The notes below the pieces were generated by a model. That model saw only the letters and a program-made list of their open reading frames with translations. It made no database searches and was not told where the DNA came from. A DNA stretch of 5,943 bases, from assembly GCA_030728235.1 (NCBI GenBank), contig JANRAA010000117.1, positions 1 to 5,943 of the forward strand, given 5' to 3'. The translations under genes were made by a program, and so were the position numbers. Shown one piece after another: positions 1 to 5,922 of the stretch (the stretch's first letter is position 1; each line of letters opens with the position of its first letter). Origin of the DNA: Flavobacteriales bacterium (GTDB lineage: Bacteria; Bacteroidota; Bacteroidia; Flavobacteriales_D; Sanyastnellaceae).

Positions 1-1
1 T

Positions 2-1003
2 CGCAGTGATACCGTAACCCGTCCGACTCAGGGCATGATTGAAGCCATGATGACCGCTCCTGTGGGCGACGATGTATTTGGCGAAGACCCGACTGTGAAT
101 GCGCTGCAAGAGCGATTGGCCGACATGTTTGGCCACGAAGCCGGTTTGTTTTGTCCGTCAGGAACCATGACCAACCAAATCGCCATCAACGTGCACACCC
201 AGCCTGGCGACGAAGTCATCTGCGATCGTTTATCACATATTTACAACTACGAAGGAGGCGGAATAGCCCGAAACAGCGGTGCCAGCGTGCGATTGCTGCA
301 TGGCGACAGAGGTCGATTCACCTTGGAAGACGTTATGTCAGAAGTAAATCCGGGAGATAGCCATTATGCTCGGACATCGCTCGTGAGTGCTGAAGACACC
401 TGCAACAAAGGCGGCGGCAGTTGTTGGGATGTGAGCGAGTTGCTGCGAATTAGCGAATGGTGTAGAACACAAAACCTCCCATTTCACCTCGACGGCGCTC
501 GTGTTTTCAATGCCTTGGTTGCGCGCGGCAACGATGTGAAAGCTTACGGAGAGTTGTTTGATAGCGTGTCTATTTGTCTGAGCAAAGGATTGGGAACACC
601 AGCAGGATCGGTACTTTTGGGAAGCAAGGCGTTTATCAAAGAAGCCCATCGCACCCGAAAAGTAATGGGTGGCGGCATGCGTCAAGTAGGGATTTTGGCG
701 GCAGCCGGACTATATGCTTTGGATCACCAATTACCACTTTTGGTTGAAGACCATGAACGTGCCAAATCGCTCGCAAGTACTTTGGGAGAGTTGACATGGG
801 TGCGAGACATTCAGCCGGTAGATACCAACATTGTTATTTTCGACGTCAGCAACAACGAAGCGGCGAAATACTGCGACCTCTTGAAATCACAAAGCGTATT
901 CTGCATGCCTTTTGGGCCGAGCAAAATACGCTTTGTAACACACCGAGATTTTTCGGAACAAGATTTAGAATATACCACTCGCGTGCTGCGGAGTATTTCC
1001 TAG
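2..1003 (+). CDS. ltaE: Low-specificity L-threonine aldolase, 5' end cut by window edge
   Basis: This PLP-dependent fold-type I enzyme cleaves L-threonine or allo-threonine to glycine and acetaldehyde in the cytoplasm. The first in-frame ATG is at 35, but the frame is open from base 2 and reads RSDTVTRPTQGM, the conserved family N-terminus, so the true start lies a few codons outside the window. 333 residues are visible, close to the usual length of about 340. Further family signatures are PVGDDVFGEDPTVN, the PSGTMTNQIA loop that binds the cofactor phosphate, the DRLSHIYNYEGGG segment with the histidine expected to stack on PLP, HLDGAR with the PLP-ring aspartate, and CLSKGLGTPAGS, whose lysine (codon 584-586) should form the Schiff base. 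KIRFVTH near the C-terminus is also typical. The catalytic core appears intact. The stop TAG (1001-1003) faces the stop of the convergent secreted-protein gene one base away. Family assignment is firm; substrate stereospecificity cannot be read from the sequence. Confidence 0.94.
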   Translation, partial: RSDTVTRPTQGMIEAMMTAPVGDDVFGEDPTVNALQERLADMFGHEAGLFCPSGTMTNQIAINVHTQPGDEVICDRLSHIYNYEGGGIARNSGASVRLLHGDRGRFTLEDVMSEVNPGDSHYARTSLVSAEDTCNKGGGSCWDVSELLRISEWCRTQNLPFHLDGARVFNALVARGNDVKAYGELFDSVSICLSKGLGTPAGSVLLGSKAFIKEAHRTRKVMGGGMRQVGILAAAGLYALDHQLPLLVEDHERAKSLASTLGELTWVRDIQPVDTNIVIFDVSNNEAAKYCDLLKSQSVFCMPFGPSKIRFVTHRDFSEQDLEYTTRVLRSIS

Positions 1004-1004
1004 A

Positions 1005-2873
1005 TTATTGTTTCGTCACTCGATAAACAAACGTCCTTTCAGCAACCTCAACCCGTACAAAGTAGATACCTTGTGCTTGGTTTTGCATGTCTATAATTTG
1101 GCTAGTGCTTGAGCTGAAGATGCTTTCTATCAGACGACCGCTAGCATCAACGACATCAATTCTGCTATTCTCTATCAACCCAGAAATCGTTACCATATCG
1201 GTGGTTGGGTTTGGAAACAACGTTGGTGATTCAAAATCTTCATTCTCAACACCGCCACAAAGTTCAACAGACACTACGACTGCATCAACCGCAGAGCAGC
1301 CTTCAGCATTCTCCATGTTCAAAATGAACGAATATTCGCCGAGATCCAATGTTTCAGAGTCGACAAGGTAAAACTGGTTTTGAGAGCCATCTTGCCAAGT
1401 GTATATGTATCCTGCGGGAGCAGAAAGTAGCAGCGTTTCACCATAATTCTGACAAAGCGCAGCATCGCTTCCCAGATCGAGCGGCAGATTGTTTAGAGAA
1501 GTCACGTTGATCTGTTGATTGTATGTGCACCCATTGTCATCGGTCATCACCAAATTGTATTGACCTTCATTAAGATCAGTAACTGTTCCCAAATCACTGG
1601 TGTATCCATTCGGACCGGTCCACTCATAAACATAAGGAGCAGTTCCCCCATTTCCGATGGCCTGAGCGATGCCGTTTCCACTTTGCGGACAATCTGGTTG
1701 GGTTATCGACATAGAAAGTGAGAGAAAAGACGGCATGGTGATTTCGAACGACAGCGTTATTTCATCACCACAAGAAGTTGTGGCTGTGCACGTGTAGGTT
1801 CCCTCTTCGAGACCTGTAATACTTGGCGTATCGGCGGTGTAGCCGCCAGGACCTGACCATGACACTTCAAAATTAACACCAGCACCAACAAGGAAAGAGT
1901 TAATGGACCCTGTTCCTGGTTCGCCTTTGTCAACAGCGCATGCCATAGAGTTTACTTGGGCAGACAGTGACACTTCAGCGTCGTAAGTAGATACAGTTAT
2001 CTCGGCATCGCCTTCTGAAGCGTTCCATCCGTCTACCTGAATGTAAAACACCTGACCAGCTTCTACGCAAGAAACGTAGCATCGAGAGGCATAAAATGCA
2101 CCGCCAGCGCATCCGCCAGCAATATCATCATTTGATGCTTCTAGACTAAAAGAAGAGAAATCAAGGCAATCATCAACTGACCAAACAGCGAGTTGCGTGT
2201 CGAAATTCGTCCCTGAATTGCAGGTTGCGATTTCATAAGCACCTGCAGCAGGAGCTTCGAAAGTCAGCCAAACAGAGTTATCGATGCCTGTTTCGCACCA
2301 CAAACCAGGAAGTTGACAGTTATCGCCAGGAGGCACCACTTCAAAAAATTGTCCGGTAGCATCAACGTTGTTAATGAGAGTTCCAGGTCCATCAACTTCT
2401 ACTGATACCGCGCCGCACGGCAAATCATATTCAGGGATTGCGTTATCACCAGCAGTGAATGTCCAAGTATTCCCACTTCCACCACCGGTAAAAATAAACG
2501 AAGGGACGCCATCTTGGTAGATAAAACATTGGGATCCACCATCGCCCCAATCATCGATAAATTGCAGCGTATAATTTTCACCTATAGTTAGGCAAGCCGA
2601 ACCCGCTTCAACGGTGGTGTTGCTTGGGTAGCCATTTCCGCCCGTGGCATCTTGTTGTCCGGCGCCAGCGCAGCCGACCTGAGCTTCGTTCCCTCCGCTG
2701 ATAATTGTTGCCGAGCCGCACATTTCACCTTCAGGGTAGATTTCCCAGTAGTTTTCATAACCCCAAGCGTCTAGAGAAATAAAGATTGTAATCTCTACTT
2801 CACCAGGTTGACATTGCGCATAAGACTGAAGCGCAATGAGAGAAAAAATCAAAAAAGAATAGAGTTTTCGCAT
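1005..2873 (-). CDS. Secreted multidomain protein with SprB-like repeats and T9SS type A sorting domain
   Basis: This 622-residue exported protein has a short basic N-terminus, a hydrophobic core and a likely signal peptidase I site after SYA (residues 17-19). Residues about 20-150 form a cysteine-, glycine- and tryptophan-rich domain including FIDDWGDGG. Residues about 155-295 resemble pre-peptidase C-terminal (PPC-like) beta domains: NSVWLTFEAPAAGAYEIATC, FDTQLAVW and FYIQVDGW. About 300-455 hold two SprB-like repeats; the second has GNGGTAPYVYEW and TDDNGCTY. About 465-540 (LGSDAALC, YTWQDGS, GCSAVDAVVV) resembles modules of gliding-associated surface proteins. The last 75 residues are a T9SS type A sorting domain (LFPNPTTDMV, DASGRLI, GIYFVRVE), normally removed as the protein crosses the outer membrane. 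No catalytic motif is visible, so an adhesive or structural surface role is inferred. It is transcribed alone, with a good promoter at 2898-2930. The ATG is chosen because the signal peptide begins there. Confidence 0.9.
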   Translation of the reverse strand: MRKLYSFLIFSLIALQSYAQCQPGEVEITIFISLDAWGYENYWEIYPEGEMCGSATIISGGNEAQVGCAGAGQQDATGGNGYPSNTTVEAGSACLTIGENYTLQFIDDWGDGGSQCFIYQDGVPSFIFTGGGSGNTWTFTAGDNAIPEYDLPCGAVSVEVDGPGTLINNVDATGQFFEVVPPGDNCQLPGLWCETGIDNSVWLTFEAPAAGAYEIATCNSGTNFDTQLAVWSVDDCLDFSSFSLEASNDDIAGGCAGGAFYASRCYVSCVEAGQVFYIQVDGWNASEGDAEITVSTYDAEVSLSAQVNSMACAVDKGEPGTGSINSFLVGAGVNFEVSWSGPGGYTADTPSITGLEEGTYTCTATTSCGDEITLSFEITMPSFLSLSMSITQPDCPQSGNGIAQAIGNGGTAPYVYEWTGPNGYTSDLGTVTDLNEGQYNLVMTDDNGCTYNQQINVTSLNNLPLDLGSDAALCQNYGETLLLSAPAGYIYTWQDGSQNQFYLVDSETLDLGEYSFILNMENAEGCSAVDAVVVSVELCGGVENEDFESPTLFPNPTTDMVTISGLIENSRIDVVDASGRLIESIFSSSTSQIIDMQNQAQGIYFVRVEVAERTFVYRVTKQ

Positions 2874-2897
2874 TGCAGATGTGGTTTAGGTTTCGAC

Positions 2898-2930
2898 CAA
2901 ATGTAATTATTAATCTGGAAACAAAACAAA
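2898..2930 (-). promoter_or_regulatory. Bacteroidota-type promoter for the secreted T9SS protein
   Basis: Read on the - strand, TTTG at 2930-2927 is followed after 21 bases by TACATTTG at 2905-2898. This fits the Bacteroidota primary sigma pattern (TTTG near -33, TAnnTTTG near -7) in both boxes and spacing. A second TTTG at 2925-2922 would give a 16-base spacer and fits less well. Transcription would begin around 2893, giving a leader of about 20 bases before the ATG at 2873. It was assigned by pattern only. Confidence 0.6.
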
Positions 2931-2942
2931 ACAAGGAAGTCG

Positions 2943-2950
2943 TACCTTTG
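2943..2950 (+). promoter_or_regulatory. Candidate -7 box for cvfB, possibly a leaderless start
   Basis: TACCTTTG matches the Bacteroidota TAnnTTTG -7 element and ends only six bases before the preferred cvfB ATG at 2957. Transcription would then begin at or within a few bases of the start codon, leaving almost no leader. No convincing TTTG -33 box lies about 20 bases upstream, which weakens the call. The box lies inside the longer TTG-started version of the cvfB frame, which is one reason to reject that longer start. Confidence 0.45.
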
Positions 2951-2956
2951 TCGGCC

Positions 2957-3787
2957 ATGATATTTTCAGAACCAGGAATTATTACCACCCTGCCGATTGC
3001 GCGCATTGAGCGCAACATGGCATATTTAGACAGTATGGGCGAAGCCATTCCGATCTCATTGCGCGAGATTGTAGCTGGCGACAAGCCCGGCGATATGTTG
3101 GACGTCTTTTTGTGGACCGACCGCACGCTAACCACCCGTGCCACCCGTCAGATGCCTTTGGTATCGAATGGAGTGATTGCATTTTTGCGCGTCACAAACG
3201 TGGCACAAGGAGTGGGATTTGTGAACATCGGCGTTGAAGAAGACATCCCCTTGTTTCGCGAATACCAAGAAACCCCAGTTGAGGAAGGACGGCGTTATTA
3301 CATGACCTTATTCTACAGTGAGAAAGAAAGTAGGGCCGTGTTATCGACTCAAGTTTCACGGTTTATGCTTGATGAATCGCCTTATAAACAAGGCGACACC
3401 ATTAAGTTCATGGTATTAGACAAAGGCGACGTCGGCCAGGTAGCCATTGTTGATGGCAAGTACCGCGCTTTCTTGCACAAGAACGACGCACTGCCCGGCA
3501 TCAAGCGTGGTGACACATATGTAGGTTATGTCCGCGACAACAATCGCGACGGGCTATACATCTCCATGCACAAGCCAGGAAGAGGAAAGGTAGATGAGGC
3601 AGTTGAGCGGATATTGGATATGTTGAATCAGCACCGCGGGTATTTGCGATTAAACGATAACACACCCGCGGAAGAAATCCAACTGCGTTTGCGAATGAGC
3701 AAGAGCACCTTCAAAATGGCAGTTGGACAACTGTACAGGCAGCGCAAAATTGAAATCACACCGCGTGGCATTAAATTGTTGCGATAA
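2957..3787 (+). CDS. cvfB: CvfB family S1 RNA-binding / winged-helix protein
   Basis: The 276-residue product matches the CvfB/YitL family, with S1-type RNA-binding domains followed by a winged helix; family members are about 280-300 residues. Residues about 1-60 form a first S1-like barrel (ITTLPIARIERNMAYLD). Residues about 62-135 form a second (VIAFLRVTNVAQGVGFVNIG, then IPLFREYQ). Residues about 141-207 form a third (YKQGDTIKFMVLDKGDVGQ, GYVRDNNRDGLYISMHKPG). The rest is the winged helix with MSKSTFKMAVGQLYRQRKI. In staphylococci CvfB affects virulence gene expression and binds RNA; here a general post-transcriptional role is inference. The frame stays open to a TTG at 2873, but the extra 28 residues do not look like the family, cover the divergent promoter and touch the neighbour's start codon, so ATG 2957 is chosen. 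The gene lies 48 bases before yaaA with no terminator between. Confidence 0.86.
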   Translation: MIFSEPGIITTLPIARIERNMAYLDSMGEAIPISLREIVAGDKPGDMLDVFLWTDRTLTTRATRQMPLVSNGVIAFLRVTNVAQGVGFVNIGVEEDIPLFREYQETPVEEGRRYYMTLFYSEKESRAVLSTQVSRFMLDESPYKQGDTIKFMVLDKGDVGQVAIVDGKYRAFLHKNDALPGIKRGDTYVGYVRDNNRDGLYISMHKPGRGKVDEAVERILDMLNQHRGYLRLNDNTPAEEIQLRLRMSKSTFKMAVGQLYRQRKIEITPRGIKLLR

Positions 3788-3811
3788 CCTACGACGAAGT
3801 TTATACTTTTG
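3778..3811 (+). promoter_or_regulatory. Candidate promoter upstream of yaaA
   Basis: TACTTTTG (3804-3811) fits the TAnnTTTG -7 box and ends 24 bases before the yaaA ATG, giving an expected leader of roughly 20 bases. GTTG at 3778-3781, 22 bases upstream, is only a partial -33 match. The box is followed by TCGG, as is the cvfB box, so the two genes share the octamer TTTGTCGG. If active, yaaA and the FKBP gene can be transcribed independently of cvfB as well as by read-through. Confidence 0.45.
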
Positions 3812-3835
3812 TCGGACCTAATTGAAAAATAGAGC

Positions 3836-4612
3836 ATGCTCATTGTTATATCACCCGCGAAGACCCTGGATTTTCAAAGTGAACCCAATACCGAAAGCGC
3901 TAGTCAGCCCAAGTTATTAGACGACGCTGCCTACCTTGTTTCGAAGCTGCAAAAATTTTCTTCAAAGAAATTAGAGAAACTTTTTCACGTCAACACATCC
4001 ATTGCTGACGAGAATTTTCAGCGATTTCAGGAGTGGCACCTGCCCTTTCACCTTGGTAATTCTCGACAAGCCGTATTGGCTTTTAAGGGAGAAGTTTATC
4101 GGGCATTGCGTGCCGACAACTTTACCGATCCAGACTTTGAATTTGCGCAAAAGCACCTTCGGATTTTGAGTGGCTTGTATGGATATTTGAAGCCCTTGGA
4201 TTTGATCCAGCCGTATCGTTTGGAGATGGGCACATCGTGGGCGGTGACACCAACCAAGCGAAATTTGTACTCTTTTTGGGGAAGCAAAGTCACCGATATG
4301 ATCAACGAATCGGCTACCGATGGCCCATTGATCAACCTAGCTTCTTCTGAGTACTTCAAAGTCATCAAGACCAAAGAGTTGAAGAGAGACATCATTACAT
4401 GTCACTTCAAGGAATTGAAAGACGGCGAGTACAAAGTGTTGATGACCTATGCTAAGCACGCACGAGGCTTGATGGCACGCTACATCATTCGCAATCAAAT
4501 AAGTGACCCAGAGTTATTGAAAGGGTTCAACGTTCAAGGATATACATTTAACGAAAAACTTTCGACTCCAAGTGAGTTGACTTTTACACGTGATCAAATA
4601 CCAACCATCTAA
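3836..4612 (+). CDS. yaaA: YaaA family (UPF0246) peroxide-stress protein
   Basis: The 258-residue product is the same length as Escherichia coli YaaA and matches the family along its whole length. Signatures are ISPAKTLDF (residues 5-13), FKGEVY (about 83), LSGLYGYLKPLDLIQPYRL followed by EMGT (about 111-133), NLASSEYFKVI (about 167) and KHARGLMARY (about 207). In E. coli the protein lowers free intracellular iron during hydrogen peroxide stress, limiting Fenton damage, and is induced by OxyR; it is cytoplasmic. Whether regulation is the same here cannot be seen. The ATG at 3836 is chosen because the conserved MLIVISPAKT start is the family N-terminus. Its stop TAA overlaps the ATG of the downstream FKBP gene by one base (TAATG), a strong sign of co-transcription and coupled translation. 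Nothing looks truncated or altered. Confidence 0.95.
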   Translation: MLIVISPAKTLDFQSEPNTESASQPKLLDDAAYLVSKLQKFSSKKLEKLFHVNTSIADENFQRFQEWHLPFHLGNSRQAVLAFKGEVYRALRADNFTDPDFEFAQKHLRILSGLYGYLKPLDLIQPYRLEMGTSWAVTPTKRNLYSFWGSKVTDMINESATDGPLINLASSEYFKVIKTKELKRDIITCHFKELKDGEYKVLMTYAKHARGLMARYIIRNQISDPELLKGFNVQGYTFNEKLSTPSELTFTRDQIPTI

Positions 4613-5298
4613 TGACTAAAAAAATTGTTTTCTTACTGTGTCTTGCCGCAGCGGCGGGATGCAAAACCAATTCAACGTTTAACGCAAGCAGTGATTTGAC
4701 CAACACGCAAGATTCTTTGAGCTACGCTCTTGGAGTTAGCATTGGCGAGAACTTGAAAATGCAAGGCATTACCGACATCAATTCTGCTGCTTTGGCGCAG
4801 GGAATGAAAGACCAGCTTGACAGCGCCGCGGTGATGGACCCAATGACAGCTGACACATTTGTGCGCGCTGAATTAACCAAAATAAAAGAATCTAAAGAGA
4901 AAGCCATGCAACAAGAAGGCATCGATTATTTGGAAGCAAACGCTACGAAGCCTGGTGTTGTAACCACAGCTACTGGACTTCAATACAAAGTAATGACAGA
5001 AGGCACTGGAGCGTCTCCACTCGCTACGGATGAGGTTACTGTTCATTATGAAGGTCGGTTGATTGACGGAAAAGTATTTGATTCATCATACGAGCGTGGC
5101 ACACCTGCTACCTTCCGTTTGAACCAGGTAATACCAGGATGGACTGAAGGCTTGCAATTGATGAAAGAAGGTGGAAAGACAGAGTTCTACATCCCACAGA
5201 ACTTGGGTTACGGTTCTCGTCCGGCTCCAGGCGGAGCGATTCCGGCTTATTCGACATTGATTTTTGTCGTTGAGTTGATTTCAGTGAAAGGCGAATAA
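4612..5298 (+). CDS. FKBP-type peptidyl-prolyl cis-trans isomerase lipoprotein
   Basis: This 228-residue envelope folding enzyme interconverts cis and trans proline peptide bonds. The N-terminus is a lipoprotein signal (KK, then a hydrophobic run ending AAAGC), with lipidation expected at Cys17. No acidic lipoprotein-export motif follows the cysteine (KTNS), so it probably faces the periplasm instead of the cell surface; this is inference. Residues about 30-115 are the helical FKBP N-terminal dimerisation domain (SYALGVSIGENLKMQGI). Residues 119-228 are the catalytic domain. The FKBP12 active-site set is present: Tyr146 (HYEG), Phe156 and Asp157 (FDSS), Phe168, Val173-Ile174, Trp177, Tyr200 (GYGSR), Ile210 and Phe218. 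The architecture is that of FkpA/FklB/Mip proteins. The start overlaps the yaaA stop by one base and no promoter is seen immediately upstream, so it is probably translated from the yaaA message. A strong terminator follows 17 bases after the stop. Confidence 0.94.
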   Translation: MTKKIVFLLCLAAAAGCKTNSTFNASSDLTNTQDSLSYALGVSIGENLKMQGITDINSAALAQGMKDQLDSAAVMDPMTADTFVRAELTKIKESKEKAMQQEGIDYLEANATKPGVVTTATGLQYKVMTEGTGASPLATDEVTVHYEGRLIDGKVFDSSYERGTPATFRLNQVIPGWTEGLQLMKEGGKTEFYIPQNLGYGSRPAPGGAIPAYSTLIFVVELISVKGE

Positions 5299-5315
5299 GA
5301 AAGTATCATAATATG

Positions 5316-5352
5316 AAAGGGGGTGTCTTTGTCCAGACACCCCCTTTTTTTT
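5316..5352 (+). terminator. Rho-independent terminator after the FKBP gene
   Basis: AAAGGGGGTGTCT (5316-5328) pairs perfectly with AGACACCCCCTTT (5335-5347) around a six-base loop TTGTCC, giving a 13-bp stem. Eight T residues (5345-5352) run from the 3' base of the stem, the expected U-tract for + strand transcription. On the - strand only three T residues follow, so it should terminate the yaaA-FKBP message efficiently and the convergent dockerin-like frame weakly, if at all. Confidence 0.93.
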
Positions 5353-5364
5353 GAATAAGTCTGA

Positions 5365-5847
5365 TCAATTTGAACAACCTGGCGCTGGAAGTCCCATATA
5401 TTGGACAAATAGCAATAAATCTGCTGAATCAACGAAACCATCTCCTGTTATATCAGCTTGACAATTACAGCTAGTTTGCAATGGGCCCAAAAGGTCTATA
5501 AGATCTCCTGCATTCACAAATCCATCCCAGTTTAAATCAGGGTTACCCAGACATACTTCGGCCGAGAAACTATACGGGTCAGACAGCACCACGCAACTGC
5601 TTCCATTTAACTGAGCGGCTACAACATAATCATCGACAACCGTGATGTTGGTGTAATTGCCATCATTTGAATTGTTACCTCCTGAAGGCGACCAGGTGTA
5701 ATCAACTTGGTATGTTCCACTTGGTGAAATTGTTAACGTACTAGAGGGAGTGTTGAGTGGGGAGGTTACGGTGGGGAAATAGCTTCCGCTCTCACTTTCA
5801 CCTCGGCTTCGAGTGCCTCGGCTTCGAGAACCTCGGCTTCGAGAGCC
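5365..5847 (-). CDS. Dockerin-like C-terminal fragment of a secreted protein, start missing
   Basis: The frame is open for 160 codons from just after a TGA at 5850-5848 to a TGA stop at 5365. The only internal start candidate is a GTG at 5592, which would give 75 residues, but protein-like sequence clearly continues upstream of it (TISPSGTYQVDYTWSPSGG, TVVDDYVVAAQLNGSSC), so the GTG is probably not the real start. Two consecutive 12-residue calcium loops of dockerin type are visible, DLNWDGFVNAGD (5503-5538) and DITGDGFVDSAD (5419-5454), joined by a CxC segment. Such domains often end large secreted proteins of marine Bacteroidota. There is no T9SS sorting domain and no signal peptide. The first 16 or so residues (GSRSRG and so on) are merely the tandem array read in this frame. 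It is best read as the 3' remnant of a truncated gene or a pseudogene; an assembly error is possible. One 60-base stretch (5401-5460) is 37% GC against about 65% in the array. Confidence 0.6.
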   Translation of the reverse strand, partial: GSRSRGSRSRGTRSRGESESGSYFPTVTSPLNTPSSTLTISPSGTYQVDYTWSPSGGNNSNDGNYTNITVVDDYVVAAQLNGSSCVVLSDPYSFSAEVCLGNPDLNWDGFVNAGDLIDLLGPLQTSCNCQADITGDGFVDSADLLLFVQYMGLPAPGCSN

Positions 5848-5922
5848 TCAGCCTTCGGGGGCTTTGGCTTCGGGAGACTTAGCCTTCGGGGGCTTCGACG
5901 AAAAAAGCGTCCGCTCTCTTTC
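5776..5922. repeat. Imperfect direct repeat pair bracketing the tandem array
   Basis: GAAATAGCTTCCGCTCTC plus ACTTTC (5776-5799) and GAAAAAAGCGTCCGCTCTC plus TTTC (5900-5922) align with about 20 matching positions in 25 columns, differing by two substitutions and two small indels. One copy lies immediately on each side of the tandem array. The indels put the copies in different reading frames on the - strand (ESESGSYF against ERERTLFS). The pairing was found by eye; its significance was not computed. Confidence 0.6.
5801..5892. repeat. GC-rich tandem array of six 15/16-bp units
   Basis: Units on the + strand are 5801-5815, 5816-5830, 5831-5845, 5846-5861, 5862-5876 and 5877-5892, with lengths 15, 15, 15, 16, 15 and 16. 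The first three share an identical 13-base core CCTCGGCTTCGAG and differ only in the last two bases (TG, AA, AG). The last three are diverged: CCTCAGCCTTCGGGGG, CTTTGGCTTCGGGAG and ACTTAGCCTTCGGGGG. The core has complementary ends CTCG and CGAG around GCTT, so each unit can form a small hairpin. By count 60 of 92 bases are G or C. Because most units are multiples of three, frames stay open on both strands: LEAEVLEAEA in one - frame, GSRSRGSRSRG in another, and PRLREPRLRE on +. The two 16-base units shift the phase. Confidence 0.9.

Noticed and set aside
338..685. 115-residue - strand frame inside the aldolase
   Set aside because: It lies wholly within a clearly conserved gene and has no recognisable domain; a shadow frame.
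1008..1030. Hairpin TTGTTT/AAACAA as a terminator between the convergent genes
   Set aside because: Six AT-rich pairs with an 11-base loop and no T-tract are too weak to call.
2873..2956. Longer cvfB starting at TTG 2873
   Set aside because: The added 28 residues lack family similarity, cover both promoters and share a base with the divergent start codon; ATG 2957 fits the family N-terminus.
5365..5592. Complete 75-residue gene from GTG 5592
   Set aside because: Secreted-protein-like sequence continues in frame upstream of the GTG, so this is an internal codon of a larger frame.
5801..5892. CRISPR array
   Set aside because: Units are 15-16 bases and directly abutting with no unique spacers, so this is a simple tandem repeat.
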